The notes under the pieces are model-generated. The model was not told the DNA's origin, made no database searches, and saw nothing but the letters and a program-made list of their open reading frames with translations. Below, piece after piece: positions 12,699 to 20,888 of a DNA stretch of 64,000 nt (position 1 is the first letter of the stretch; the number at the start of each line of letters is the position of its first letter). The DNA lies in NCBI GenBank assembly GCA_030285985.1, contig CP127384.1, positions 2,468,501 through 2,532,500 on the forward strand, given 5' to 3'. The position numbers and the translations under genes are program-made. Source of the DNA: Aquidulcibacter paucihalophilus (lineage in GTDB: Bacteria; Pseudomonadota; Alphaproteobacteria; Caulobacterales; Caulobacteraceae).

Positions 12699-12835
12699 TC
12701 CGCTCATCCCGGCGAAAGCCGGGACCCAGTTCTGTCCAGCTTGACGCAAGTGTTTGAGGACGACCGTGATGCTACTCGGTCCACAGATTCCATCACCCAG
12801 AACACTGGGTCCCGGCTTTCGCCGGGATGAGCGGA
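12699..12835. repeat. 137-bp element with 32-bp inverted ends (CCCGGCGAAAGCCGGG arms)
   Basis: Bases 12699-12730 are repeated in exact inverted orientation at 12804-12835. Each arm itself contains a hairpin, CCCGGC-GAAA-GCCGGG (12708-12723 and its mirror), next to a CTCATCC and an ACCCAGT flank. The 73-bp centre has no recognisable gene. The whole forms a long cruciform, as in REP-doublet or MITE-like mobile repeats of alphaproteobacterial intergenic regions. It lies upstream of the S9 peptidase and 10 bp past the 3' end of the O-acylation operon. Translated frames across it (HPGESRDPV-type peptides) are not genes. Confidence 0.85.
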
Positions 12836-12845
12836 AATACTGAAA

Positions 12846-13343
12846 TCAGCCCGCGGGTGGCGCCGGCTCCTGGCCCACGAAGCGCGCCTCCCGCACCGCC
12901 ATCCAGACCTCGCGGGCACCCTGTCGGGGGATGTCGACGCCGAACACGGCCAGCTGGCCGACCCAGACCCCGGAGATCTGCTGGACTGTGCCCTGCAGCC
13001 ATGACGGGGCCTGCTGCCGCGACCAGTTGAGCGGCGAGACGGCGTTGAAGACGAGCAGGAAGGCGGTCACCACCACGATCGTGCGGCTGGTCCAGCGCCG
13101 GTCGCGGGCGGCGATGCCTTCATCGTCCAGCGGCGGGGCGGGCGGAAAGGCGAACCGTCCGAGCGCCGCCAGCCGGTTCTCGCGCGTCGGCAGGTCGTGG
13201 GCGTCCGCATTCTGGTTCCAGTCACTGTGCGGATCGGCCGGCCCCGGCGGCAGGCTTTCGTAGAGCGGCGGAAACGGCGACTCCTGCCGGTGAACCGGAA
13301 ACGGCTCCAGCGGGATTTCGGGAGGATCGCGGTGGTCGTTCAT
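12846..13343 (-). CDS. small single-pass membrane protein of the O-acylation operon
   Basis: The 165-residue product has a Pro-rich cytoplasmic N-terminal half, one transmembrane helix (TIVVVTAFLLVFNAVSPL, about residues 88-106) and a periplasmic C-terminus with WLQGTVQQISGVWVGQLAVF. I recognise no named family. It follows the MBOAT gene by 15 bp on the same strand and is the last gene of the operon, so it may be an accessory subunit of the acyl-transfer machinery; that is inference from position. Confidence 0.7.
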   Translation of the reverse strand: MNDHRDPPEIPLEPFPVHRQESPFPPLYESLPPGPADPHSDWNQNADAHDLPTRENRLAALGRFAFPPAPPLDDEGIAARDRRWTSRTIVVVTAFLLVFNAVSPLNWSRQQAPSWLQGTVQQISGVWVGQLAVFGVDIPRQGAREVWMAVREARFVGQEPAPPAG

Positions 13344-13358
13344 CGCCGGCTCAACGCC

Positions 13359-14765
13359 TCAGAACTGGAAATAGATGAAGGGGGCGACGCCGTCCGGACG
13401 CACCGCCTCGATGAGCAGGAAGGCCGCTCCGATCAGCAGGCCAAGGGTGATCGACGGCGCCGCCTTGAGCCGCTCGGCCACGCCCTCGATCGCGCGCGGC
13501 GGCAGCCAGTGCATGGCCAGACCCCCGACGATCAGGGTCAGCAGCAGCGGCGTGAGCGCCGTCACCGGACCGATCCGGCCCAACCCCTGCAGCATGGCCA
13601 TGGCCAGGTCGAAAGTCTCGGCCCGGAACAGGATCCAGCCGAGGCAGACGATGTGGAAGGTGACCAGCACACCGATCACCGTCGGGATCACCTTGCGGTC
13701 GCCGAAGACCGCCCGACCCAGCCGTTCAATCACCTGCACCCCGCCGTGGAGCGCCCCCCAGGCCAGGAAGGTCCAGGCCGCCCCGTGCCACAGCCCGCCC
13801 AGCACCATGGTGATGAAGACATTGATGCAGGACGCGGCCAGCCCCTTACGACCGCCCCCCAGCGGCACATAGAGGTAGTCGCGCAGCCAGCTGGACAGGC
13901 TGATATGCCAGCGTCGCCAGAAGCTCTGCATCGACGAGGCCCGGTAGGGCTGGTCGAAGTTGCGCGGGAAGGAATAGCCCAGCAGGGCGGCGATCCCGAT
14001 CGCCATGTCCGAATAGGCCGAGAAGTCGCAATAGATCTGGACCGCATAGCCATAGACCGCCGCGGCGATGTCGAAGGCCCCGTAGGCGGATGGATCGAAG
14101 AACACCGGATCGACCAGGTTCACCGACAGTTCCGAGGCGATCACCGTCTTCTTGAACAGGCCCCAGACGATCAGCAGCAGGCCGTGGGTGGCCATGGCTC
14201 GCGTCAGGCGGGGGGCGCGGTCGAACTGCGGCAGCAGGTCCGAGGCCCTTACGATCGGCCCGGCCACCAGATGTGGGAAGAAGCTCATCAGCAGCATGAC
14301 GTCGAGCAGGCTCTTCGCCGGCGGCGTCTTCCCGCGATGGACGTCGACGACGTAGCTAATGCCCTGGAAGGTGAAGAAGGAAATCCCCACCGGCAGCACG
14401 ATCTGCAGCAGCGGCAGATCCCGCTCCCAGCCGAACCGCATCAGCAGGTCGCCGGCCTGTTCGATGAAGAAGCCATAGTATTTGAAGAAGCCGAGGATCA
14501 GCAGGTTGGCTGCAACCCCGAGGCCGACCATCCAGGCTGTCTTGCCGTCCTGTTCCCGCGCCCGGGCGATCAGCGCCCCGACGCCCCAGTTCAGCACCGC
14601 CGAGAAGATCAGCAGGGCGACGAACCGCCAGTCCCACTGGGCGTAGAAGAACCAGCTGGCCAGCAGCAGGAACAGTTTGCGCCGCCCGTTCTCGCGATCC
14701 AGCGACCAGGCGGTGAAATAGACGAACAGGAAGAAGACGCCGAAGGCGAGCGTAGGGAACAGCAT
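13359..14765 (-). CDS. MBOAT-family membrane O-acyltransferase (AlgI-like)
   Basis: The 468-residue polytopic protein starts MLFPTLAFGVFFLFVYFTAW and carries the family core SMQSFWRRWHISLSSWLRDY followed by YVPLGG and MVLGGLWHGAAWTFLAWGAL, including the conserved His thought to be catalytic. AlgI/DltB-type enzymes move acyl groups across the inner membrane for O-acetylation of exopolysaccharide or other envelope glycans. It directly abuts (0 bp) the upstream SGNH gene and is followed by a small membrane protein, the classical layout of a polysaccharide O-acetylation module. The acceptor is not identifiable here, as no synthase genes are nearby. Confidence 0.92.
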   Translation of the reverse strand: MLFPTLAFGVFFLFVYFTAWSLDRENGRRKLFLLLASWFFYAQWDWRFVALLIFSAVLNWGVGALIARAREQDGKTAWMVGLGVAANLLILGFFKYYGFFIEQAGDLLMRFGWERDLPLLQIVLPVGISFFTFQGISYVVDVHRGKTPPAKSLLDVMLLMSFFPHLVAGPIVRASDLLPQFDRAPRLTRAMATHGLLLIVWGLFKKTVIASELSVNLVDPVFFDPSAYGAFDIAAAVYGYAVQIYCDFSAYSDMAIGIAALLGYSFPRNFDQPYRASSMQSFWRRWHISLSSWLRDYLYVPLGGGRKGLAASCINVFITMVLGGLWHGAAWTFLAWGALHGGVQVIERLGRAVFGDRKVIPTVIGVLVTFHIVCLGWILFRAETFDLAMAMLQGLGRIGPVTALTPLLLTLIVGGLAMHWLPPRAIEGVAERLKAAPSITLGLLIGAAFLLIEAVRPDGVAPFIYFQF

Positions 14766-16013
14766 CTATTGGCCTCCCCCGCGCCGGGCCGACCAGGCGT
14801 CATAGGCCGTCATCAGATCGGCATTGAGCGCTCCGCCGATCCAGTCGGCGCCGGCGGAACTGAAATGCACCCGGTCGCGCAACATGAAGGGCTCGCCCCG
14901 CGTCGCCAGCCGGTCCGCTGAACAGTCTCCGCCCATCCGCCCGTGCCAGTCCCAGAAAGCCACACCCACATCGGCAGCGACACGGCGTTGCACGTCCCGC
15001 ACCACGGCGAGAGACGGCGGCGGGCTGCGTCGGCCGTCGGCGCTGCAGCCGTTGGTGACGCCATTGCGCAGGGCGTCCGGCGCGCCGAGGATCATCAGCG
15101 AAGCCCCCGGCGCCAGCCTGCGCAGGCGCACGATCTGGCCGCGCAGCAGCGCCTCATAGGCCCGCGGATCGAGGCCGTCGTCGAACCCCTCATTGGTGCC
15201 GAAGGCCAGAACGATCAGCGCCGGCTGCCAGGCCGCCAGCTCGCGCGCCACCACCCGCTGGTCGCGCGCGGCCAGATCCCGGATCGTCGCCCCGACCACC
15301 CCGAGATTGGACAGCTCCACGCCCCGATTTATGTTGCTCAGGCGGACATCGTGCAGGGACAGGACATCGTCCAGCGCGCGGAGCTGGACCTGTCGCGGGC
15401 TGCGGTTGCTGTAGAGGATTGCGCAGCGCGCCTCCCCGAAATCCACCGTCCAGCGCTCGTCATCCGCGGTCACCTCGAGGCGTCCGGGCCCCTCCCCGCA
15501 CAGGCCGATCTGCACGAAGGCGGGCGAGACGGTCTCGCGACGGAATGTCAGGGCGCTACCCGGCCGCACCGTGACGGCCTGCACGCCGGAAAGACCGACA
15601 CCGGCGCGGACGTAGCCCGCATTGCCGGCCAGTGGCGCGAGCGTGGTCGCCCAGCCGTCCGCCGTCACCTCGACCTGAAGGGGCGCATAGCCGGCATAGG
15701 GTATGCCGGGCGGCAGGACGCCGCGCCCGCCGTCACCGAACCGCGCCTGCAAGGCGGCCCTGAGCTTGCCGGTGATCCGGTCGCCGGCCGTGTGGCTGTC
15801 GCCGATCTGGAGGATGTGGACCGGAGCCGTCCCGAGGCCTGCCTCGGTCCGCGCGAGGGCCTCGAATACGCCGTTCAGCGCCTCGGGCTGGCACAGGCCG
15901 GAAGGACAGACGGAGGTGCCGGGCGCGGGCGCGTCGGTCGGCCCATAGGGCACCTGGGCGGCGGCCGCGGACGCCAGAACAGCCGCGACAAGGGCCCCGG
16001 CGAACGCCTTCAT
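14766..16013 (-). CDS. secreted SGNH/GDSL-type esterase or acyltransferase
   Basis: The 415-residue protein has a signal peptide (MKAFAGALVAAVLASAAAA). SGNH blocks are present: block I ILQIGDSHTAGDRITG (nucleophile Ser in GDS), block III LAFGTNEGFDD and block V DRVHFSSAGADWIG with the catalytic Asp and His. Similar periplasmic SGNH proteins (AlgX/AlgJ type) pass acetyl groups from the MBOAT protein to a glycan or remove them. It lies 2 bp from the upstream DUF459 gene and touches the MBOAT gene, which supports a joint role. Confidence 0.85.
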   Translation of the reverse strand: MKAFAGALVAAVLASAAAAQVPYGPTDAPAPGTSVCPSGLCQPEALNGVFEALARTEAGLGTAPVHILQIGDSHTAGDRITGKLRAALQARFGDGGRGVLPPGIPYAGYAPLQVEVTADGWATTLAPLAGNAGYVRAGVGLSGVQAVTVRPGSALTFRRETVSPAFVQIGLCGEGPGRLEVTADDERWTVDFGEARCAILYSNRSPRQVQLRALDDVLSLHDVRLSNINRGVELSNLGVVGATIRDLAARDQRVVARELAAWQPALIVLAFGTNEGFDDGLDPRAYEALLRGQIVRLRRLAPGASLMILGAPDALRNGVTNGCSADGRRSPPPSLAVVRDVQRRVAADVGVAFWDWHGRMGGDCSADRLATRGEPFMLRDRVHFSSAGADWIGGALNADLMTAYDAWSARRGGGQ

Positions 16014-16015
16014 GG

Positions 16016-16912
16016 TCAGGCGGCGGGCGGTGCGGCGGGTGCCGGACGATCCAGCCCGGCGTCGCGCTTCAGCCGGGCGGCGACCGGGGCGCTCATGCGC
16101 AGATAGCCGGCCATCGACATGTGGATTCCGTCGCCGGCGCGCATCAGGACCCGGCGTCCGCCGGCGGTCGGCAGATAGGCTTCATAGCCGCCCTCGCCGT
16201 TCGAGGTCAGGCCCACGGTCTCGATATACGGCACGCCCAGCGCCCGCATCCGGGCCTCGACCACGCCGTTGATCAGCATCATCTTGTCGTCGAAGGTGTC
16301 GCGTTTCATGCGCGGCAGGCCGACCCAGTAGACCGCCACATTGCGGCTGCGCAGCAGGGCGACCAGGTCGTCGATCCGCTTGCCATAGGCGGCCTTCCAG
16401 CCTTCCGTGCCGAACATGTGCACCACGCCGCCGGTGTCGATGCCCTGGGCGTCATTGGTGCCGAACAGCATGACCGCCGCGTCGACCGGCTGCTCGTCGA
16501 GCTGGGCCTGGGTCCTGGCCTGGATGTTCACATAGTCGTAGCGGCTCAGGCCGGTCGAAACCTGCGAGAATTTGGTCACCGTGACGTTGGGCTGGTCCTG
16601 CAGGTCACGATACAGGCCCGCGTACAGGCCGTCGGCCATGGAGTCCCCGAAGACGCCGATCCGCAGCGGCCCCTGCGCCAGCCGGGCGTTCAGCGGCGTC
16701 ACGCGAACCATGGCCGGCACCGGCCCGGCGGCGGGTGCCGCCACGGGGGCCGGAGCGACGGGCGCAGCAGCCGGCGGCGCGGAGGCGGCGGCCTTGTCGC
16801 CGAGCATGATGGTGGGGTTGCGCAGCCATGCCCGTCCGTCCGGCGTCAATGCCAGTCCGGCCAGAACGCCGACCACGAAGATCGCCGTCAAAGCGTTGAT
16901 ACCAGCGCGCAA
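16016..16912 (-). CDS. DUF459 SGNH-type protein
   Basis: The 298-residue product appears to start at TTG 16912 (MRAGINALTAIFVVGVLAGL), a membrane anchor, followed by a Pro/Ala-rich linker to residue ~80. The DUF459 core has IGVFGDSMADGLYAGLYRDL (block I, Ser), VMLFGTNDAQGIDTGG (block III) and AGDGIHMSMAGYLRMS (Asp-His). DUF459 proteins regularly accompany MBOAT acyltransferases. It is the first gene of the four-gene O-acylation operon; about 105 bp without a gene precede it and should carry the promoter. Confidence 0.85.
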   Translation of the reverse strand: MRAGINALTAIFVVGVLAGLALTPDGRAWLRNPTIMLGDKAAASAPPAAAPVAPAPVAAPAAGPVPAMVRVTPLNARLAQGPLRIGVFGDSMADGLYAGLYRDLQDQPNVTVTKFSQVSTGLSRYDYVNIQARTQAQLDEQPVDAAVMLFGTNDAQGIDTGGVVHMFGTEGWKAAYGKRIDDLVALLRSRNVAVYWVGLPRMKRDTFDDKMMLINGVVEARMRALGVPYIETVGLTSNGEGGYEAYLPTAGGRRVLMRAGDGIHMSMAGYLRMSAPVAARLKRDAGLDRPAPAAPPAA

Positions 16913-17018
16913 AGCGTCCCCCGACGGAACCAGGTCCAGTCGGACCTTTTACCCTATCGCTGCGATCTGGCCACCTCGCGCCCGTGTCGCGGGAAGAAAA
17001 AGGTTAATCGCGCGGGCC

Positions 17019-17432
17019 TTAGCCGAACCGGCGCTCGGCCCACCGCGCGCTGAAATAGCCGCCCAGTGCCGAAACAGTCGTCAGGGTCGTGCCCCAGGCC
17101 AGGTCGATCAGCGTGAGGTGAAGCGACCAGACCTTCAGCGTCGCCTGGTTGGTCAGGTCATAGGTGGCATAGGCCACGAAGCCGAGCACCGCACCGTTGA
17201 TCGCCGCCCGCTGCCAGGCCCCGTTGCGCAGGGCAGGCGCGATGGCGAGGAAGACCGTCCCGAAGATGGAGATCAGATAGAAGGCGACCGCCGCCTGCAT
17301 GTCCGGCTTGTCGGCCAGGATCGGCCCCAGCACCGGCCTGTAGAGTCGGTCGGTCATGGTGGTCAGCCAGACCGCGTCGATAGCCGCAAAGCTGAGGCCG
17401 GCCCCGAGATAGGCGATGATGTATTTGATCAT
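17019..17432 (-). CDS. DUF2177 membrane protein
   Basis: The 137-residue protein has four predicted membrane helices and the family hallmarks MIKYIIAYLGAGLSFAAIDA followed by VWL, and YATYDLTNQATLKVWSLHLT. Its biochemical role is unknown. It lies 12 bp after the cyclopropane-synthase-like gene on the same strand. DUF2177 genes are regularly found with that gene, an FAD-dependent oxidoreductase and DUF1365, all of which are here, so a role in membrane fatty-acid modification is likely by association. Confidence 0.88.
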   Translation of the reverse strand: MIKYIIAYLGAGLSFAAIDAVWLTTMTDRLYRPVLGPILADKPDMQAAVAFYLISIFGTVFLAIAPALRNGAWQRAAINGAVLGFVAYATYDLTNQATLKVWSLHLTLIDLAWGTTLTTVSALGGYFSARWAERRFG

Positions 17433-17444
17433 GTCTTCAGGTCC

Positions 17445-18491
17445 TCAAGCCGGTTTCAGCAGATAGTGGGTGACTGCCCAGGTGTTTCCGCCATCGTTGC
17501 CGAACAGGCCGGCCGTGGCCAGATAGAACCGCCGCCAGCGCCGGCGCCACAGGGCCGCATCGGCCCCGTAGGTCCCGCGCATCAGCTCCATCACGCGGTC
17601 GCCGTTGGCGTCCATATTGGCCAGCCAGTGGTCGGCGGTGCGTTGGTAGTTGACGCCGCTCCAGGTCCATTCGCGCTCGACCCGGAACAGGTCCGGAAAC
17701 TGCCGCATCAGGCCGCGGCTGGGCATGACGCCGCCGGTGAAGAAATGCTGGGCGATGAAGTCGCCGCTGTCGGTGTGATCGAACCGGTAGGGCGCGTCGC
17801 GGTGTGTGAAAATGTGGATGAACATCCGGCCGTCAGGCTTGAGCCAGCCATGCGCCCGCGTCAGCAGCGCCCGCCAGTTGGACATATGCTCGAACATCTC
17901 CACCGAGACGATCCGGTCGTAGACCCCCTCCGCTGCCGGCTTGAAATCGTTCATGTCGCAGGTGACGACCGTCAGATTGGTCAGGCCCCGTGCCGCGGCC
18001 TGGGCTTCGATATGCCCTCGCTGGCCATGGCTGTTGGACACGGCGGTGATGGTCGAATTGGGATAGCGCTCGGCCATCCACAGGCTCAGCGAGCCCCATC
18101 CGCAGCCGAGTTCCAGCACCGTCTGGCCGTCGCTCAGTCCGGCGTGTTCGCAGGTCTCCGCCAGCGCGGCCTCCTCGGCCTGGTCCAGCGTCGTGTCAGC
18201 GGCCGGATAGAGGCAGCAGGAATATTTCAGCCGCTTGCCGAGGCAGATCTGGAAGAACTCCGGCGGCAGCTCATAGTGCTGGGCGTTGGCCGCGTCCGTA
18301 TGTTCGGCGATCGCGCGTTTCGCCATGTCGCGGGCGAAGACGGCCTCGTCGTGCGGGCCCTCGCGGTCCAGCCGCCGCCGCGCCTCGCTGACCAGACTGT
18401 TGATCGCCGGCCGGGCGATGAAATCCGGGAACGGGGCATCCTGCAGCCGCCGTATGGCATCCGTGACGAGAGAGGTGGGCGCGAAAGACAT
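17445..18491 (-). CDS. cyclopropane-fatty-acyl-phospholipid synthase-family methyltransferase
   Basis: The 348-residue protein carries the SAM-binding motif VLELGCGWGSLSLWMAERYP and the family segments LKYSCCLYPAADTTLDQAEE, SNSHGQRGHIE, DRIVSVEMFEHMSNW and HIFTHRDAPY. True CFA synthases are slightly longer; this shorter branch is the one paired with DUF1365 and an FAD-dependent enzyme and, in Rhodobacter-type clusters, relates to methylated or furan fatty acids. It would methylate unsaturated acyl chains in the membrane. It diverges from the flavoprotein gene across 115 bp, so one region can control both arms. Confidence 0.85.
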   Translation of the reverse strand: MSFAPTSLVTDAIRRLQDAPFPDFIARPAINSLVSEARRRLDREGPHDEAVFARDMAKRAIAEHTDAANAQHYELPPEFFQICLGKRLKYSCCLYPAADTTLDQAEEAALAETCEHAGLSDGQTVLELGCGWGSLSLWMAERYPNSTITAVSNSHGQRGHIEAQAAARGLTNLTVVTCDMNDFKPAAEGVYDRIVSVEMFEHMSNWRALLTRAHGWLKPDGRMFIHIFTHRDAPYRFDHTDSGDFIAQHFFTGGVMPSRGLMRQFPDLFRVEREWTWSGVNYQRTADHWLANMDANGDRVMELMRGTYGADAALWRRRWRRFYLATAGLFGNDGGNTWAVTHYLLKPA

Positions 18492-18522
18492 GGGCGTTCC
18501 TGACAGACCTTACTATGCCATA

Positions 18523-18540
18523 GCTACGCCTCAGCGTAGC
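18523..18540. promoter_or_regulatory. perfect inverted repeat between divergent lipid genes
   Basis: GCTACGC-CTCA-GCGTAGC (7-bp arms, 4-bp loop) is followed at once by the palindrome CATCCGGATG (18540-18549) and a second ATCCG copy. It lies centrally between the divergent starts at 18491 and 18607, far from any 3' end, so an operator is more likely than a terminator. No regulator gene is adjacent. Confidence 0.45.
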
Positions 18541-18606
18541 ATCCGGATGAAGGCATCCGACGTGCGGTTTCCGCCGTAGCTCTTCTGAACCATAGTTGGA
18601 GTCGGC

Positions 18607-19977
18607 ATGCCCCCTCACCTTGTCGCAGAGACGCCCGCCTCGCCAGCCGGACAGCGCATCGCTGTCGTCGGTTCCGGCATATCCGGGTTGTCCTGCGCCT
18701 GGCTGCTGTCACAGGCGCATGACGTCACCCTGTTCGAGGCCGACGACCGGCTGGGCGGGCACTCCAGCACCGTCGACGCGCCCTCGCCGCAGGGACCGAT
18801 CGCCGTCGACACCGGCTTCATCGTCTACAATGAGGCCAACTATCCCAATCTCAAGGCCCTGTTCGCGCACCTTGAGGTGCCGACCAAGCCGGCCATGATG
18901 TCCTTCGCCGTCTCCATCGACGACGGAGCCTTCGAATATTGCAGCCAGGGCCTGGGCGCCCTGTTCGCCCAGAAGCGCAACTACGCCAGCCCCCGGTTCT
19001 GGCGCATGATCAGCGACCTGCTGCGGTTCCAGAAGCAGGCACCGCGCGATCTGGCCGAGCTTGAACGGACCGGAGAGACGCTGGAGGCCTATCTGGTCCG
19101 CGGCGGCTACGGCCCGCTGTTCAAGGAGGCCCACCTCCTGCCGCAGGCGGCCGCGATCTGGTCCTGCACCATGGGTCAGATGGCCGACTATCCGGCGGCG
19201 TCATTCGTCCGGTTCTACATGAACCACAACCTGCTCAAGCTGGATCTGAGGCCGACCTGGCGGACGGTCGATGGCGGAAGCCGGTCCTATGTGACCCGGC
19301 TGGCGGACGCCTTCCGGGGCCAGGTCGTCACCAACGCCGGCATCACCGGCGTGCTCCGCGGCCTCGATGGTGCCGCGCTGCGGTTCGAGGACGGCCGGAT
19401 CGAACGGTTCGACGCCGTGGTTCTGGCGACCCATTCCGATCAGGCCCTGAACCTGCTGGAAGCGCCCTCGGCCGATGACCGCCGCCTGCTGGGTGCCATC
19501 GCCTACCGGCCCAACAAGGTGATCCTCCATCGGGACACGTCGCTGATGCCGAAGCGCCGCAAGGCCTGGGCCGCCTGGACCCACATGGGCTATTCGGAGC
19601 GCGCGGGCGAAGGCGGGGTGACCTACTGGATGAACGAGCTCCAGTCCCTGCCCGGCCCTCCCCTGTTCGTCAGCCTGAACCCGGCCAAGGCACCCGATCC
19701 GGCGCTGATCATCGGCGAGTGGGACTATGAGCATCCCGTGTTCGACCGGGCGGCGGTGGCCGCCCAGTCCGAACTCTGGTCTTTGCAGGGCCGCCGCAAT
19801 GTCTGGTTCGCGGGGGCCTGGTTCGGTTCGGGCTTCCACGAGGACGGGCTGCAGGCCGGACTGGCCGTGGCCGAACAGCTGGGCGGGGTGCGCCGGCCGT
19901 GGTCGGTCGAGAACGAGAGCGGCCGGATTCAGGTGCGCGCGCCCGGGGATGCAAACCGGATGACCGAGGCGGCGTGA
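18607..19977 (+). CDS. FAD-dependent oxidoreductase of the lipid-modification cluster
   Basis: The 456-residue flavoprotein has the dinucleotide-binding motif IAVVGSGISGLSCAWLLSQA ending in an acidic residue (LFEADDRLGGHSST), and a C-terminal FAD motif (WFAGAWFGSGFHEDGLQAGL). This is the amine-oxidase/desaturase-like family commonly annotated as NAD/FAD-dependent oxidoreductase next to cyclopropane synthase genes. In related clusters such enzymes oxidise or desaturate methylated acyl chains; this is not proven here. It overlaps the DUF1365 start by four bases (GTGA). Confidence 0.85.
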   Translation: MPPHLVAETPASPAGQRIAVVGSGISGLSCAWLLSQAHDVTLFEADDRLGGHSSTVDAPSPQGPIAVDTGFIVYNEANYPNLKALFAHLEVPTKPAMMSFAVSIDDGAFEYCSQGLGALFAQKRNYASPRFWRMISDLLRFQKQAPRDLAELERTGETLEAYLVRGGYGPLFKEAHLLPQAAAIWSCTMGQMADYPAASFVRFYMNHNLLKLDLRPTWRTVDGGSRSYVTRLADAFRGQVVTNAGITGVLRGLDGAALRFEDGRIERFDAVVLATHSDQALNLLEAPSADDRRLLGAIAYRPNKVILHRDTSLMPKRRKAWAAWTHMGYSERAGEGGVTYWMNELQSLPGPPLFVSLNPAKAPDPALIIGEWDYEHPVFDRAAVAAQSELWSLQGRRNVWFAGAWFGSGFHEDGLQAGLAVAEQLGGVRRPWSVENESGRIQVRAPGDANRMTEAA

Positions 19978-20771
19978 CCACGACGCCAGCCCTCGCCTCG
20001 TCTTCGGCCCTCTATGTCGGCGAAGTCGTGCACCAGCGGTCGCGGACCTTTGACCACCGGCTGCGCTATCGGCTCTGGATGGTGCTGGCCGATCTGGATG
20101 AGCTGGACGGGCTGCAGGCGCGTCTTCGCCTGCTCGGCCGCGCGCGTTTCGGCCTGATCACCCTGCGCACCGGCGATCACGGCGACCGCTCCGGCCGCCC
20201 CCTGCGCGCCCAGGTCGAGGGCCATCTGGCGGAGGCGGGCATCGACATCGCTGGCGGGCCGATACGCCTGCTGACCATGCCGCGCATCCTTGGCTACGGC
20301 TTCAACCCGATCAGCGTCTTCTTCTGCCACACGCCCGACGGTGCCCTGGCGGCCCTGCTCTATGAGGTCACCAACACCTTCCATGAGCGCCACAGCTACC
20401 TCGTCGCGGTTCCGGCGGACCGGACCGGCGCGGTGCGCCAGACCGTGGAAAAGCAGCTGTTCGTCTCGCCCTTCATGGACCGCGATCTGACCTACGACTT
20501 CACCGTCCGACCGCCCGGCGAGGCCGTGTCCGTCGTGGTGGCGGTGCGTCGGGGCGACACGCCGATCCTGACCGCCAGCTTCGCCGGCCAGCGACGGCCC
20601 CTGACCGACCGCCAGCTGCTCCGCGCCTTCCTGACCCACCCCCTGCTCACGTGGAAGGTCACCTGGGGCATCCACTGGGAGGCGGCGAAGATGATGCTCA
20701 AGGGTGCCCGCTATCGCCATCGCGGTGCTCCGCCAGATCAGCCGGTGACCGAGGGGTCGGTCCGGGCCTGA
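19974..20771 (+). CDS. DUF1365 protein
   Basis: The start is set at GTG 19974, which overlaps the flavoprotein stop (GTGA); an upstream in-frame ATG at 19899 would extend it wholly inside the previous gene. The 265-residue product shows the family motifs LYVGEVVHQRSRTFDHRLRY, MPRILGYGFNPISVFFCH and ALLYEVTNTFHERHSYLV. The function of DUF1365 is not established; it nearly always sits beside the flavoprotein and CFA-type methyltransferase and is treated as part of the same acyl-chain pathway. Confidence 0.88.
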   Translation: MTTTPALASSSALYVGEVVHQRSRTFDHRLRYRLWMVLADLDELDGLQARLRLLGRARFGLITLRTGDHGDRSGRPLRAQVEGHLAEAGIDIAGGPIRLLTMPRILGYGFNPISVFFCHTPDGALAALLYEVTNTFHERHSYLVAVPADRTGAVRQTVEKQLFVSPFMDRDLTYDFTVRPPGEAVSVVVAVRRGDTPILTASFAGQRRPLTDRQLLRAFLTHPLLTWKVTWGIHWEAAKMMLKGARYRHRGAPPDQPVTEGSVRA

Positions 20772-20855
20772 ATCAGCGGATGCTCCGGAGCGTGTTTTTT
20801 TCGGCTCGCCTTGCCCGTGTCGCAGCGCCGCGTTAGGGACGAACAAGCGCCGCCA

Positions 20856-20877
20856 ATATTCATCAGGTGGTGAAAAT
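20856..20877. promoter_or_regulatory. imperfect inverted repeat upstream of the CoA-transferase operon
   Basis: ATATTCATCA and TGGTGAAAAT form 10-bp arms matching at 8 of 10 positions with a 2-bp spacer. The site ends 11 bp before the ATG of the A subunit and is unusually AT-rich for this genome. That fits an operator for a fatty-acid or ketone-body regulator (GntR, MarR or TetR class), but no regulator gene is adjacent and the match is not to a named consensus. Confidence 0.35.
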
Positions 20878-20888
20878 ATGAGGAAGCG

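Noticed and set aside
9890-12757. 955-residue plus-strand frame over the S9 peptidase
   Set aside because: It is a shadow of the peptidase, whose propeller and catalytic motifs are on the other strand.
12618-13002. short frames giving HPGESRDPV-type peptides
   Set aside because: They are translations of the inverted repeat, not genes.
13197-14921. 574-residue frame opposite the MBOAT gene
   Set aside because: Composition is dominated by Arg, Gln and His with no hydrophobic core, while the opposite strand has a clear membrane protein.
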